From Macquaria australasica (lineage: Eukaryota; Chordata; Actinopteri; Centrarchiformes; Percichthyidae): DNA of 64,000 nt. The notes beneath the pieces were generated by a model, which searched no databases, had not been told where the DNA came from, and saw nothing but the letters and a program-made list of their open reading frames with translations. Position 1 is the stretch's first letter, and each line of letters begins with the position of its first letter. Location: contig SEMN01000136.1 in the NCBI GenBank assembly GCA_005408345.1, positions 1 to 64,000 of the forward strand, given 5' to 3'. The translations under genes were made by a program, and so were the position numbers. Of this stretch, positions 1 to 11,100 are shown piece by piece.

Positions 1-1507
1 CGTCAACATGGAGTCCAGACAAGTTCCTACTATATGTTAGTCAGTTAAAATGAGAATTATCCTTGATTGAGAACTGCATAGATTTCAAATTGGATTAATC
101 AAAATTCATCAGCTTTATTTTGATATTAATGTTTAAGCATAATGGATCATGTGAATTCAAATAGCAGTTTGGAGTTTCACTGTGTACCATGCTTGAAGTA
201 TTTCCTCTAAAACCTGAGTTGTATAATCACGCCAAAAAGTGTGTTTGTACACTTGAAACATTCCTAAATATAATAGCTATAGAAAGTTAGGTTATTTTAT
301 TTAGTAGTATTTAAAAAAAAAAAAAAGCATTTTATAAAGTTAGCATATTCCTTATATAGCAATTCTGCCTTTTGTAGAGAATTTGACGTGTGTTTGACTA
401 TTCGATATCCTTTCAAACAATGAATATTTAAGAATATAAGTGACAGAAATACATTTAAAATGTTTAATAAACCATCCAGGGAGGTTGACCATGTACGTCA
501 AAACAAACACTGAAGTTGTGTGGAATCAGAATATGCTGTTGACAACAGTGAGAAAATATGTCATGTCATTATTCACAAAAACGTAACGGCAGTCATAAAA
601 ATGAGCTTGGACGAACGTAGCTTTTTTTTTTTGCAGCATTTCTCAACTGTTTGTGCTCCAACACATCGTACCCTTTCAACGTTCAACGCTGTACACATTT
701 CTCAAGTTTTGGGACACAACTACTGACATCACAGGGTAAGTTCAGGTTGGAGAGTTTAACATCCGAACAAAAACAAGTAATAATTGAATAATGATTCATG
801 GACTTTAAAATGATGTTTCTTGTTTAAAAAGTGACCAAGTGCCAGCTGCTAGTCTATATCAAGTTTCTCAATCTGAATCTGTGGCAACATTCACATATAA
901 CTTTCTCAGTACAGTAAATTTACTGACCTAAACTTATAAGTGAGAATGTTGCAGTACATGAAATAAGGTCTGCTGAATAAAACACATTCAACCATTTTTT
1001 CTTACACATTCTTTGCACCCCCAAACACATGAAACCTTGTGTACCGTTGACTGTAAACAAAAGTTTTACATTTAAAAAGTGAACATTTCTTGTCCATTAA
1101 TTCTGTGAATGTGACCACCCCAAACACATTTATAAATACAAATTGTACTCACAAGCAGCAACCACAGCCACTGTGCTTCTGTCCCCCCAGCTCAATACAA
1201 GTGTGTTGTGTTTGCTGCAGAATAAATTAATAAATAAAATACAAAAAAAACATTTGGCTTTCACAATAAAATGTCATCATCATGGCAGGGTAAGAATCTC
1301 CAGTCTGTGCATCCCTGTACTATCTACTACACTGAAATAACCTTAAAACAAATCTCAGTGTTGGAAAATATTTAGCAAGAGGTACAGCAGAAGAAGCACA
1401 GACAGAGGAGAGAAGTAGGCCACCAACATGGTAAACTGGCGGCAAGGAGAGCACTGACATGAGCATGGGTCCAAATAACAAGGCCAAAGGAGTTTACAAA
1501 AAAAAAG
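1..1507. other. AT-rich spacer downstream of b3galt6
   Basis: No coding exon, RNA gene or complete mobile element could be supported here. The stretch is AT-rich with short poly-A runs (near 313-326 and 1242-1249). Because b3galt6 is transcribed towards it, part may be that gene's 3' UTR: several TTTATT hexamers (reverse-strand AATAAA), for example at 297-302, could serve as poly(A) signals, but nothing selects one. The short open frames at 520-726 and 1143-1340 have no recognisable protein features and look like chance. Confidence 0.5.
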
Positions 1508-2031
1508 ACAAGGCTGAAGTTGGCTTCCTATTCAAGAGTTCAGGGGGAATATTTCTCTGCCAATTCTCCATTGTTACACCACTTAAAGTTGTGAAACTGG
1601 TAGTAGATGTCATAGTAAAAGCTTTAATGCTGTATGACCCCATTCTTTTCACTTTTCAGTTCATTACTTGTTGTAATGTCATTGCTTTTCCTCCATCCAG
1701 ACCACATTAGACCAGGTCTAGCTCAAAAACCACTATACCTAAATTTGTCAAACCTATTTTAAATTAACATGTAAACTCTTAAGACTGTTTAAAACCAAGT
1801 TGGTGAAAACAGAAACAAATGACTGCATATAGTGTTTTTGAGCTAGACCTGCTCTTACATGATCTACATGAAGAAAAAGCTGTGAAATCTCCCTTTTTTT
1901 GTTCTCGCAATTAGAAATGTTGCGAGAACAACTTTAAATGGTGTAACAACGGAGAATTGGTCGGAAAACATTATCCCCCAACTTTTTCCAGACTTGGAAG
2001 AATGAGAAGCCAACTTCAGCCTTGTAAAAAA
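1508..2031. repeat. Long imperfect inverted repeat (MITE-like)
   Basis: Two arms of roughly 90-100 bp are imperfect reverse complements: about 1508-1593 and about 1929-2031, both containing the words ACAAGGCTGAAGTTGGCTTC and CAATTCTCC read in opposite directions. A second nested pair lies inside (about 1711-1737 and 1829-1856, core GGTCTAGCTCAAAAAC). The whole can fold into one interrupted hairpin. It stops about 10 bp before the b3galt6 stop codon, so it probably lies in that gene's 3' UTR. Most likely a non-autonomous DNA transposon; no target duplication was identified. Confidence 0.6.
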
Positions 2032-2040
2032 AGATAAAAA

Positions 2041-3060
2041 TTAAGGAATGCCATCCTTCCTTTGGCAGCACTGTGAGGGTGGCACACTCCAGTCATACAC
2101 ATAGGACAACCGCAGCTTGACTTCCTCCTTGCAGAGCCTGCCGTCACGCTGGAGAGTCTGGTGTTTTTCCAACATGTCCTCCAAGCTCTGCTTATGTGTC
2201 ACCAAGTATTTGTTGTTGCAACCACGCGATTTATATTCCGTGTCAAAGCGTGGATCATGCGTCCGCCGAACATCCACTGGTGCCAGCCAGGCGCCCAGGG
2301 ACACGTCCTCACTCTGCCACGTCTTGAAGTAGCCTGCATTAAGATGCACATAACTTACCAGGTCAGCCGAGAGGATGTAGCCCCCACCCAGTGCATAGGG
2401 TAGGTAGTAGTCACAAAGCTCCCAAGAGCTTTCCCGCCACTTCCCAGCTGTTTTCACTCGCCCTCTCCCTGAGAAGAAGCCCCAGTACAACCGGTTGGGC
2501 TCTTTCCCCTTCAGCTCCTCCTTAAGGAGGTCCAAGCGAGCAAATGTGTCATCATCTGCTTTGAGGACAAACTTGAACTCCACATTCTGGTCCAGCCAGG
2601 AGTACATGTGCAGCAGCTTTAGTGTTAAGTTCTCGTAAGAATCACGCAAGTCAGGCAGTAAGAGCAAGTCCTTGTGCCGCCCTTGCTCTGTGTTAAGGTT
2701 CTGAAGGTCTTCGTTGGAAAGCCCCTGAGTTCCCACCACAAACATGGCCAGAACATCGGAGTCCCGCTTAGCCAGCCAGGTGCTGCGGATGATACTCCTC
2801 CGCTCTGTGTACTTAGGGCCGGTTGTGATGAGGACCACAAGGAATGCTGACAAGTCTTTGGATGTGGAGGGGGGGTTATGCTGCTCTGGACGGGATTGTA
2901 ATGCATTGGCACGAGGGGCTAGGCCTGGAGGATCCTGGTGGCCCTGTTTCAGGGTTTCTGAGGTACATTTGGCCAAGAAGACCAGAACTACAGCAAAGCT
3001 GCACACAGTGCCAATGACCAGGGCTGTCTTGTGGCGGCACACAAGACGTACAAGATTCAT
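2041..3060 (-). CDS. b3galt6: Beta-1,3-galactosyltransferase 6
   Basis: 339-residue type II Golgi glycosyltransferase of family GT31, encoded by one exon as is known for B3GALT6. The enzyme adds the second galactose of the glycosaminoglycan-protein linker tetrasaccharide. Visible features: short cytosolic start (MNLVRLVCRHK), one hydrophobic signal anchor at about residues 12-32, a proline-rich stem to about 68, then the catalytic domain with the DDD metal/UDP motif at 169-171 (KADDDTF) and the EDVSLG motif at 251-256. The ATG at 3060 is chosen because an AG splice acceptor lies just upstream (3071-3072), so the open frame reaching 3102 is intronic; the start also matches the family's N-terminus. 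The gene diverges from dnajc16 across 2.1 kb. Confidence 0.95.
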   Translation of the reverse strand: MNLVRLVCRHKTALVIGTVCSFAVVLVFLAKCTSETLKQGHQDPPGLAPRANALQSRPEQHNPPSTSKDLSAFLVVLITTGPKYTERRSIIRSTWLAKRDSDVLAMFVVGTQGLSNEDLQNLNTEQGRHKDLLLLPDLRDSYENLTLKLLHMYSWLDQNVEFKFVLKADDDTFARLDLLKEELKGKEPNRLYWGFFSGRGRVKTAGKWRESSWELCDYYLPYALGGGYILSADLVSYVHLNAGYFKTWQSEDVSLGAWLAPVDVRRTHDPRFDTEYKSRGCNNKYLVTHKQSLEDMLEKHQTLQRDGRLCKEEVKLRLSYVYDWSVPPSQCCQRKDGIP

Positions 3061-3648
3061 GGTGCCGAGTCTGGGGTGAAAAACACAAAAGACTGTTGAC
3101 ATTAATGTAATTCAAAATATCAGGTTAATCATCAAAACACGCAAATTAGAATTGGCAGCCTTACATTTCTGCAAGCATCATCGGAAAACGTGGACTGAAT
3201 GAGCAAAGAGTTTGACTTGACATGAAAAATCTGCATTTTGTGTGTTTCTCATCTTATGAGAAATTAAATATATGCGTAAATGAAGGTGCAGTTAGTAATC
3301 ACACAGCACTAAGTATTTGCTTCAGCTCGTTTTACGGCAGTGTTTACAGACATTACAGACGTAAACAAACATTTATGAGCATCAACAAAAGGTGTCTAGT
3401 GTTGGTATGTGTATAGTAACAAATGCCATTCAATTGGTCGTAGCACCTTCAATTCCTGTGCTTTAAAGTTTGGTAGTGAGGTTACCATTTTTGCAGCTAC
3501 ATCACACATTTTTCCTTGAATAACAAAGGCCTTCGAGCAAGATAGCAAAGTAACCTCGCCTCAGCTGCACGCCCATGTCTTTGTAGACATCTGCACACTG
3601 TATACACGTTGTAAGAAGTAATAAATTAAAGAGTGATTGCTGGTTACC
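3061..3648 (-). other. b3galt6: Probable 5' UTR intron of b3galt6
   Basis: On the minus strand a pyrimidine-rich tract followed by CCCCAG ends at 3071, leaving ten leader bases before the ATG. A matching donor AAG|GTAACC lies at 3648/3647. This predicts an untranslated first exon starting somewhere around 3850-4000 and a 0.58-kb intron. No transcript evidence is available; the splice sites are read from consensus only. Confidence 0.5.
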
Positions 3649-5176
3649 TTAGCTAACTGAACGGTGCCCGTCCCGTGAATGACACGACCAGAGCGGGCCA
3701 CAGATGGCAGCTTTGCAGAGCTAACGTTAACGCTAGCTACCGAGATAAGACCCTCTGCGCACTTTGTAATCTCACTCCAGTGAATGCAAACACGCACAGG
3801 GCGCTCATATTGGTCTAAACAGGAGATGGGAAGCACCAAGTTTAGCGGCGTCGGTCCGGCAGGTTACAATAAGCAGATTAAAGCGTTCGCTGGGTGAGTG
3901 GAGCCAGATGTCGGTCGTAACGTTATTCATTTTCTGTCTCGTAGTGTATGAAACCAAATCAGCTCTGTGAGGGAGCGACGAAGAGGAAACGGAAGTGACG
4001 TCCCCGTAAGAAGGACATTTTAAACACTCTTATGGACAAAGATTTTGTTTCCTGTTAATATTAACATTATTAGAACAAAATGCATATAACATACACAAGA
4101 GGAAAAGCTTAACTTTTTCACATTTTCTTTTTTTTTTTTTTTTTTTTACCAAGAACTGATACGATTCCACAATTACATGTACATAATAAATAACGCAGCG
4201 CTGAAAACTTTTTCTTTGTTAAATATGACACGTGTAATCAGAAAAAAAGCATTTGAAAAAAGAGAATAAAAAAAAGGAGGGGGGGTTGAAGACAGCTGCA
4301 GACTGGAGCATGCGCGTTATCGCCAGTATCTAGTGACGTGATGCAGCGTCAAGTCTGGAGAATAAGATCGGACGTCATATATTATCTGCTTCAAAATAAA
4401 AGCACATTATAGCCTTTTGGAATTCTGTAACTGCAATCAATTAAAATGGACTTTTACAGGATAATCACAACGTCAACAACATCAAGTTGCTTGATATATG
4501 TTTTGTTTTTCCTTGTACAATAGGCCTTTTCACAACCAAAAGAAAGCATTGTGAATCGACAAATATTTAATGCATCAGATTTTTATTTATTAATGAAAAT
4601 ATCAAATTAACAATTCAATAAATGTTGATGTAGGATGATTTCCAAATGCCATTAATTATTTTCCTGTATGATTGCGATTTTAAACCGTGCTTCTAGATTG
4701 GCACTCAAATTGTTGACAAAGTAGTGGGCATTTCACATCTGTATGCAAATCAGTCATATGTAACACTTTAAAAAACTCCATATTTTGTGTCTTTCAGCAG
4801 TGTTTATCTTACATTGGCCCACGTGTTACGGCAATTTGATTTTAATTAATGGCAAATTCTCAGTTACTTTTCGCAAATTGAGATTCCAAAAGGGTGTAGG
4901 AGGATTTTACTTTGAAATGTGCAAGCGGAAGTTTAACGTCTCATTGCGGGCATGACACTGACGGTTTGTTTCAGCTAGAAAAATAATGGCCTCACCGTGG
5001 TCAGCTACTAGTATGTCGTTTGTACTCAACGTTGACGAAGTCAGCAGACCTGGTCATGTAAGTTCTTAGCTTGATATATTCGTTCCTTACGGATCAGCTT
5101 TGTAACATTACTTTACCGGGCAGCTCGGTTGCTAAGCGTAACTGACGTCAACGTTGGACGAGGACGGTGACAAGCG
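3649..5176. promoter_or_regulatory. Divergent b3galt6 / dnajc16 intergenic and promoter region
   Basis: This holds the upstream regions of two divergently transcribed genes. No TATA box stands out near either start. The segments nearest the genes (about 3660-4010 and 4960-5176) are richer in CG dinucleotides than the AT-rich middle, as expected for housekeeping promoters. A poly-T run sits at about 4130-4147 and a G-run at 4276-4285. No coding exon was recognised. Confidence 0.45.
5143..5150. promoter_or_regulatory. Consensus cAMP-response element (TGACGTCA)
   Basis: An exact palindromic TGACGTCA lies 27 bp upstream of the dnajc16 ATG. This is the full CREB/ATF consensus and is common in proximal promoters of secretory-pathway genes. 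Whether it lies upstream of the transcription start or within the leader cannot be told from the sequence. Confidence 0.45.
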
Positions 5177-8100
5177 ATGACGGTTTGGAGAAGCAGCCGA
5201 CATCCTCGGACGTGTCCAGTTCTGCTCGCCGTCCTTCTGCTAATTTTGAGTGTGCAGTTGGTGAATGCAGCTTCTGAATATGACCCCTACAAAATCCTGG
5301 GTGTCAGCAGGAGTGCGAGTCAAGCAGAAATCAAAAAGGCATACAAGAATCTCGCCAAAGAATGGTGAGTGACTGATATCAGGCCCACCTAGGCCGTCAC
5401 GTCTTGGCTGTAGCAGAGCAGTGTACATTTGACACCTGAACCATTGCTCGTTATCACTTAACCCATCACAAGCTAGTCTAATTTAAAACGTTAAACTGAG
5501 AACCTTCTTAACCCTGTATGGCCCAGCAGTGATTAATAATGTCTTGAATGGGATTTTTTTAGGCATCCAGACAAGAACAAGGACCCTAAAGCTGAGGACA
5601 TGTTCATCAAGGTTTCTAAGTCGTACGAGGTGGGTGAAAATGCATCACAACACTATATTTCATACAAGCACCAGCTGACACCTCTGACAGGCGGTATGCT
5701 TTCTATGTGGCTCATTCAGTCTGTTTCACTGTCTGTTTCTTTGTCTCTCTATAATTAGTTTAACATTAATAACACACACGCCTCTCATAGATTCTGTCTA
5801 ATGAGGAGCGAAGGTCCAACTTTGACCGCTATGGGCAGATGGATGAAAACCAGCCTTTCGGCCAGTCGCAGCATCCCGGTTTCCGCAGCTTCCACAACAG
5901 CTTCTACTTTGATGAGTCTTTTTTTCATTTCCCCAGGTAGTCCATGTTCAGATTTGTTTTGTCCATCATTTATCATCAAGTAGTTGTCAACTGTCAGAAT
6001 CACAGTACCAGCATGCTATGAACCAAATCCTGTTTGATAAAGGAACAGGTCTCTTCTTCTGTCTCTGCTGAAAAAACATTTCTTTCTCCATGTTCCTGTA
6101 ACTGTCTTCATAAATATTGATTTCCCAGCATGCTGCTGTGTCCAGTTCATAGTGAGTGGTGTAGGTTGGGCTCCTCCTTGTGTTTGCTTTTGGTTATTGA
6201 TAATAATATAAAACCAAAACTGCTATCATCCTAGATCCAAGTTTTGTAGTTGCAAGCAGTTTTAGTCCCATTCCTAGATTTCAGTCACAAACTTCTATGA
6301 TAAAGTCCTGTAGTGTGAAAACATTAAGTTAATTATACAGCTAATCAATCAACTAAAAAGTGGATGACAAATTAATTAAACGCCAATTATTTGCTGGCTA
6401 TAGCTTCTCAAATGTGAGGATTTGCTTGCTTTTTTACATTTCATACCACTGTGAATGGAATTCCTTTTGGACTTTTTGCGTGTTGCAGTCAAACAAAATA
6501 AGCGAAGACAATCAGAGACATCAAATTGAGCTCTGCTAACGTAAGAGTAGAATTTGTCTTTTTAAACAACCTTTTTTATGCAGACTTGGTGTGCTCAGAT
6601 GTCAGCTGAATGTCATAGTGATTTTGAGAACTCATCATGATTACTAAAAGGAGTGGAATTGTCCTTTTTGATATTTTTTGTTTTCAGAGAGGGACCTCTG
6701 CTTCGAACAAATTGTAGTTATATACAGTTTTTTCACTCAGGTTATGTCGTGACAGCATGTCTAAAAAAAAAAAGGCTCACCGTCTTGCTTCCGACCCTCC
6801 TCCAGGTCCAGGGACTTTGCAGACAGCAAGTACCTGCTTCACCACGCACAGTTTAACAGCGATATCCTTCCAGACAGCCACAAGAGGCCGTACCTAATCA
6901 AAGTGACCTCTGAGTGGTGCTTTGCATGCATCCACATTGAGCCTGTGTGGAAGGAGACAGTGCAGGAGCTGGAGCCACTGGGTAAGTCTTCTGTCACTAG
7001 ACTCCGTCAGTCTGCACCCCCACACTGTGAGGATCAGGGTTGGTTTTCTTAAAAGCATCATTACATAAGGTAGATGTTTGCTCAGCTGCAGGCCATTAGG
7101 ACAAATGTAATTCTAAGTGTTAAGATGCTTTACAGAGAGCGAGCCATTTCCTTAATTATTCATTAGGGTTTATTTGTTCTTCTTGGTTTCCTGGAACAAA
7201 AGGTAAAGCCAAGAGAGGAATTCAACCCTATGCAACAATTGTCTGGCACTGGAGATGAATTTAAAGTTGTTGAATTCATTCTGCTAATTAGAAGTAGAGT
7301 TCCCAATGTCCTTTAGTCTCATGTTTAGTCTGTAATAACTGAGTGGCCTGCCCTGGAAAGATATCCTGAATATTTATGTAACCCATTTCACTTTACTATG
7401 CTAACCAGTCATAACCAGTGGAAGTTTTATTCAGTATGGATGAAAGTGGATGTTAGAAGACTTTAACAGGGTGTAGCCTAAAGGTAGCTCGGTACATAAA
7501 GCTATCTCTAGCTTTGCTTGATGAAAACAGTGTTTTTAGCAAGTTGAATTTGTAGGTTTTGCTCTAAAGCAGCATTAATCACTTTTTATGGCCACTTTGG
7601 GGCAGAACTCCACAACTAGCATAACAGCACACACGTTTGACATATTATGGCCTTATAAAGTAACGTGTTAGCAAACAGTTGGCTATTTACACATCCAGGA
7701 GACATTAGTATTTATTTGTAGTCGCGTTTCTGGCAACCTGACAAACGTAAGTGCAATATTACCACTGTTTTCATCTTCGCCAGCTCCTGAGAAATACATT
7801 CAGTAGCCACTTTATTAGGTACACCTGCACAATCTAATGCAATCCAATACACAGCTCTGCCATAGCATCTATCTTTAGGAAGCTCATAATATTCCGTTTT
7901 TGTTCACATTATTTATGAGTTTATTACTGACGTCATAGTTAAAAGTGGTGTTGTAATGAACCACATTATATTGAGAGGTGTTTCCAATCTTTTGTCCTTC
8001 CAATTTCCATACATGAGGAGGGGGGCAGATTATTAGAAATAATGTATGAAACAATGTAATGCAGTCCAAACACCACCACTAACTATGACCACAATTCTAA

Positions 8101-11100
8101 AACATATAATTGAATGAACACCTCTAAGACGGTGTCAGAAAAAGTGAACATAACATTTTTATCATAAAAGTAGTGTTATGTTATTGCATTATATTGTGCA
8201 GGTGTACCTAATAAAGTGGCCACTGGGTGTGATATATATTGCGGTCTTTAGCTGCTAAATGCTCTACAATGTTTGTTAGTCCCTAACTTTGTCTGCCATT
8301 TGGGGCTGGGCAGGTAGCTTACAGTGTGTATAGAGCTTCAGAGCTATTTCGCTGAAAACAAGAGTGATTAGTGCAGTGAAAGTGAACCTAAACATTAAAG
8401 TTGCGGGCCATAAAAGCAAAACAATGGGCTGAAAGATGCTAAAAAGCTACGTAGAGGTAGAGCTGAGGGGGACTGCAGAGTCGGGTGATTTGTTTTCTGC
8501 AGGTTTGTTACTATGAGCGACTCCTCTCGCGTAACACAGTCATTTGACCCCTTGTTCATATAAAAAGATTGATAAATGCAGCTCTTGTCTTTCTCAGATG
8601 CAAAGCCGTCTAACAAGATTCCCCTTTAAAATCAAGATAAGAGAACTTGTTTCAAAGCTTTTCTTTCTGGTCATGTCAAAGTCAGCTAAGTCCCTACTTA
8701 AACAACAAGCAGTGATTTTGCTGGAATATATGCGCATTTTCTGCCACATTTGCCTTAGACTCAAACAAGTGTCAGTAGGAAGGCAGCTCTCTGTGTTTGC
8801 ATGTACATTGTCATTGTTTCATTGTCCAAAATCACTGGAATAACACAATATGAAACTTGTTATAGGTGGTGATTTTCCTTTAGTGCAAGAACACTTGTGT
8901 TTTGCTCTACTGTATCAGGTACAATAGCAGTCTATTTTTACTATTACACCAGGTGTTGGCATTGGCATTGTGGACCTGGGCTATGAGCGTCGCCTGGCCA
9001 ACCAGCTGGGAGCTCACCGCGCTCCCTCCATCATTGGGCTGGTGAACGGCAGGGTGACCTTCTTCCATCAGGCTGTGGTACGGGAGCACCTGCGACAGTT
9101 CATTGAAGACCTGCTGCCCCAGAAACTGGTGGAAAAGGTAAATGCAATGTAAATATACTACTACTACATGTGTCTTCAAAGAATTTCAAGTCACATATTG
9201 TTTATGGAATTTATAGATCTTTCTCTGTTGATTATAATTGAAGATATAGGCCTGATTTAAGTTAACATATATTTACAAGTATTACTCATCAAGTGTAGTT
9301 TTACAAAGGGTGAAGTGGTGGTAAATAAAACAGGTTTTCAGTTAAGCTATTATTATTATTGTTTAATTTAGCAAGAATACATTTTTGAACTAACTGCCAT
9401 TGTTTCTCCAGATCACAGATAACAACTACATGGCTTTTCTGGATAGCTGGCAGGCAGAAAATAAGCCCAGCATTCTCTTGTTTGACCAAATCCCCATTGT
9501 TCCCCTACTCTACAAAGTAAGTTATGTATTTACACACACACGCTCGCACGCACGCACACAAGTGTTGCACTAATTAGACTAAATGTTATAGTGGAAAACA
9601 GAGAGAGCTGCTGTTCAGTCTGGCTCTTGAAGCTTGTTAATATTCCGAGATTTGGTGCGGTTTCCTAAAACACACAAGAGAGCAGATAGATTAGCCCCCG
9701 ACAGCAACTAGAGAGGCATCTGTGTGAGCAGCTGTTTCTGCTTTAAATAATTTTTCTGTTTACTAATGAATTCATATTTCCTCCTTTGTTAAACAGAATT
9801 GTACCTTTTTAACCAATCGCCCTCCAAGGCACTGGCAATATTGTTTTAATAACTTAATGCCAATAAATGTGTTTGATAGAGACAGAAGGAGAGAATAATT
9901 CAGGACCAGGCTAGGGAACATATGGGAACACAATTTTCAACCAGTCAGATTTCTATTTCTATCTATTGTATAGAGTTCTGAGTTTATATAAAAGCAGCTG
10001 CCAGTCTGCCCTAAATTGTCCTTTTGTACTCCTTCTTCTCTTATTTATTTGAATGGATGTATTTTTGAGGCTCTCACCTTCCCACTCCACTCTCCAGTTA
10101 ACAGCGTTCGCCTTCAGAGACTATGTGCGCTTCGGCTATGTGGACCAGGGCGGCACGCACAACGCTCGGATGCTGCGGCAGTTCAACATAAACACATACG
10201 CCCCCACCGTGCTGCTGTTTAAGGAGGATACGGAGAAGCCTGTTGACATCATCCAGGTACATCCAGCACAGCTTGTAGCCTACACCGTCGCTTCCCTAGT
10301 GTAATAGTAATAAAACATTCTCTCCTGCTATATCAGAACATACTGGCAGGATTTAAACTTGATGTTTTGCAGCCTAAAAGGTGAAGCTTGAATCATGTTT
10401 GGTATCTCTCTCTGAAAAATGAAGAAGCAACAAAATCATTTGTAATAAATAATTGTTAAATTAATGAATTTGCTTATAATTGTCACACCTACTCTACTCA
10501 AACGTTTTCTTGCTTTACGCCCCTTCACACCCCCTGCCCTTTCTCTCTTTCAGGCCAGAGGGATGAAGCGACAGATCATGGATGAGTTTGTCTCCAACAA
10601 CAAGTTCCTGCAGGTGCCCCGGCTGGTCAACCAGCAGCTTTTTGATGAACTGTGTCCCGTCAAGCAGTTCCACCGACGGAGGAAGTAAGACATTTTATGA
10701 GCAGAGTCTTTAAATTGACCTCTTGTTGTAATAAGACTCGATCAAAGGACGCACTTTCTTTGCCTCTCCGCTGCTTGTCTGCTCCTGCTGAATTGTTGCA
10801 GAGAGGAAAGGAAAATAAGCAAAGCTGAGTCTCTGAGAAACTGAAGTGGTTGTCACTGTGAACTCAAATGTTGTATAGTGAGGCTGCGGTAGCAGGTGAA
10901 TTGACTGTGAGTGGTTCGCAGGTACTGTGTGCTGCTGATCACAGGGGAGGACCAAGCCTTTCTTCCAGGCAATAAGGCCTTCCTAGACTTTGCGTCAGCT
11001 AACAGCAAAGAGGTGCTGCGGTTTGCGTACGTCTACCAACGTCAGCAGCAGCCTCTCTGTCAGGCGCTGCTCCCTAATCAGGCTGCACTCTCATCTCAGG

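Noticed and set aside
2744..3079. 111-codon plus-strand open frame across b3galt6
   Set aside because: It is antisense to the conserved galactosyltransferase frame and has no domain or signal of its own.
3061..3102. N-terminal extension of b3galt6 to an upstream Met
   Set aside because: A splice acceptor (CCCCAG) lies between the two Met codons and the downstream start matches the family, so the extension is intronic.
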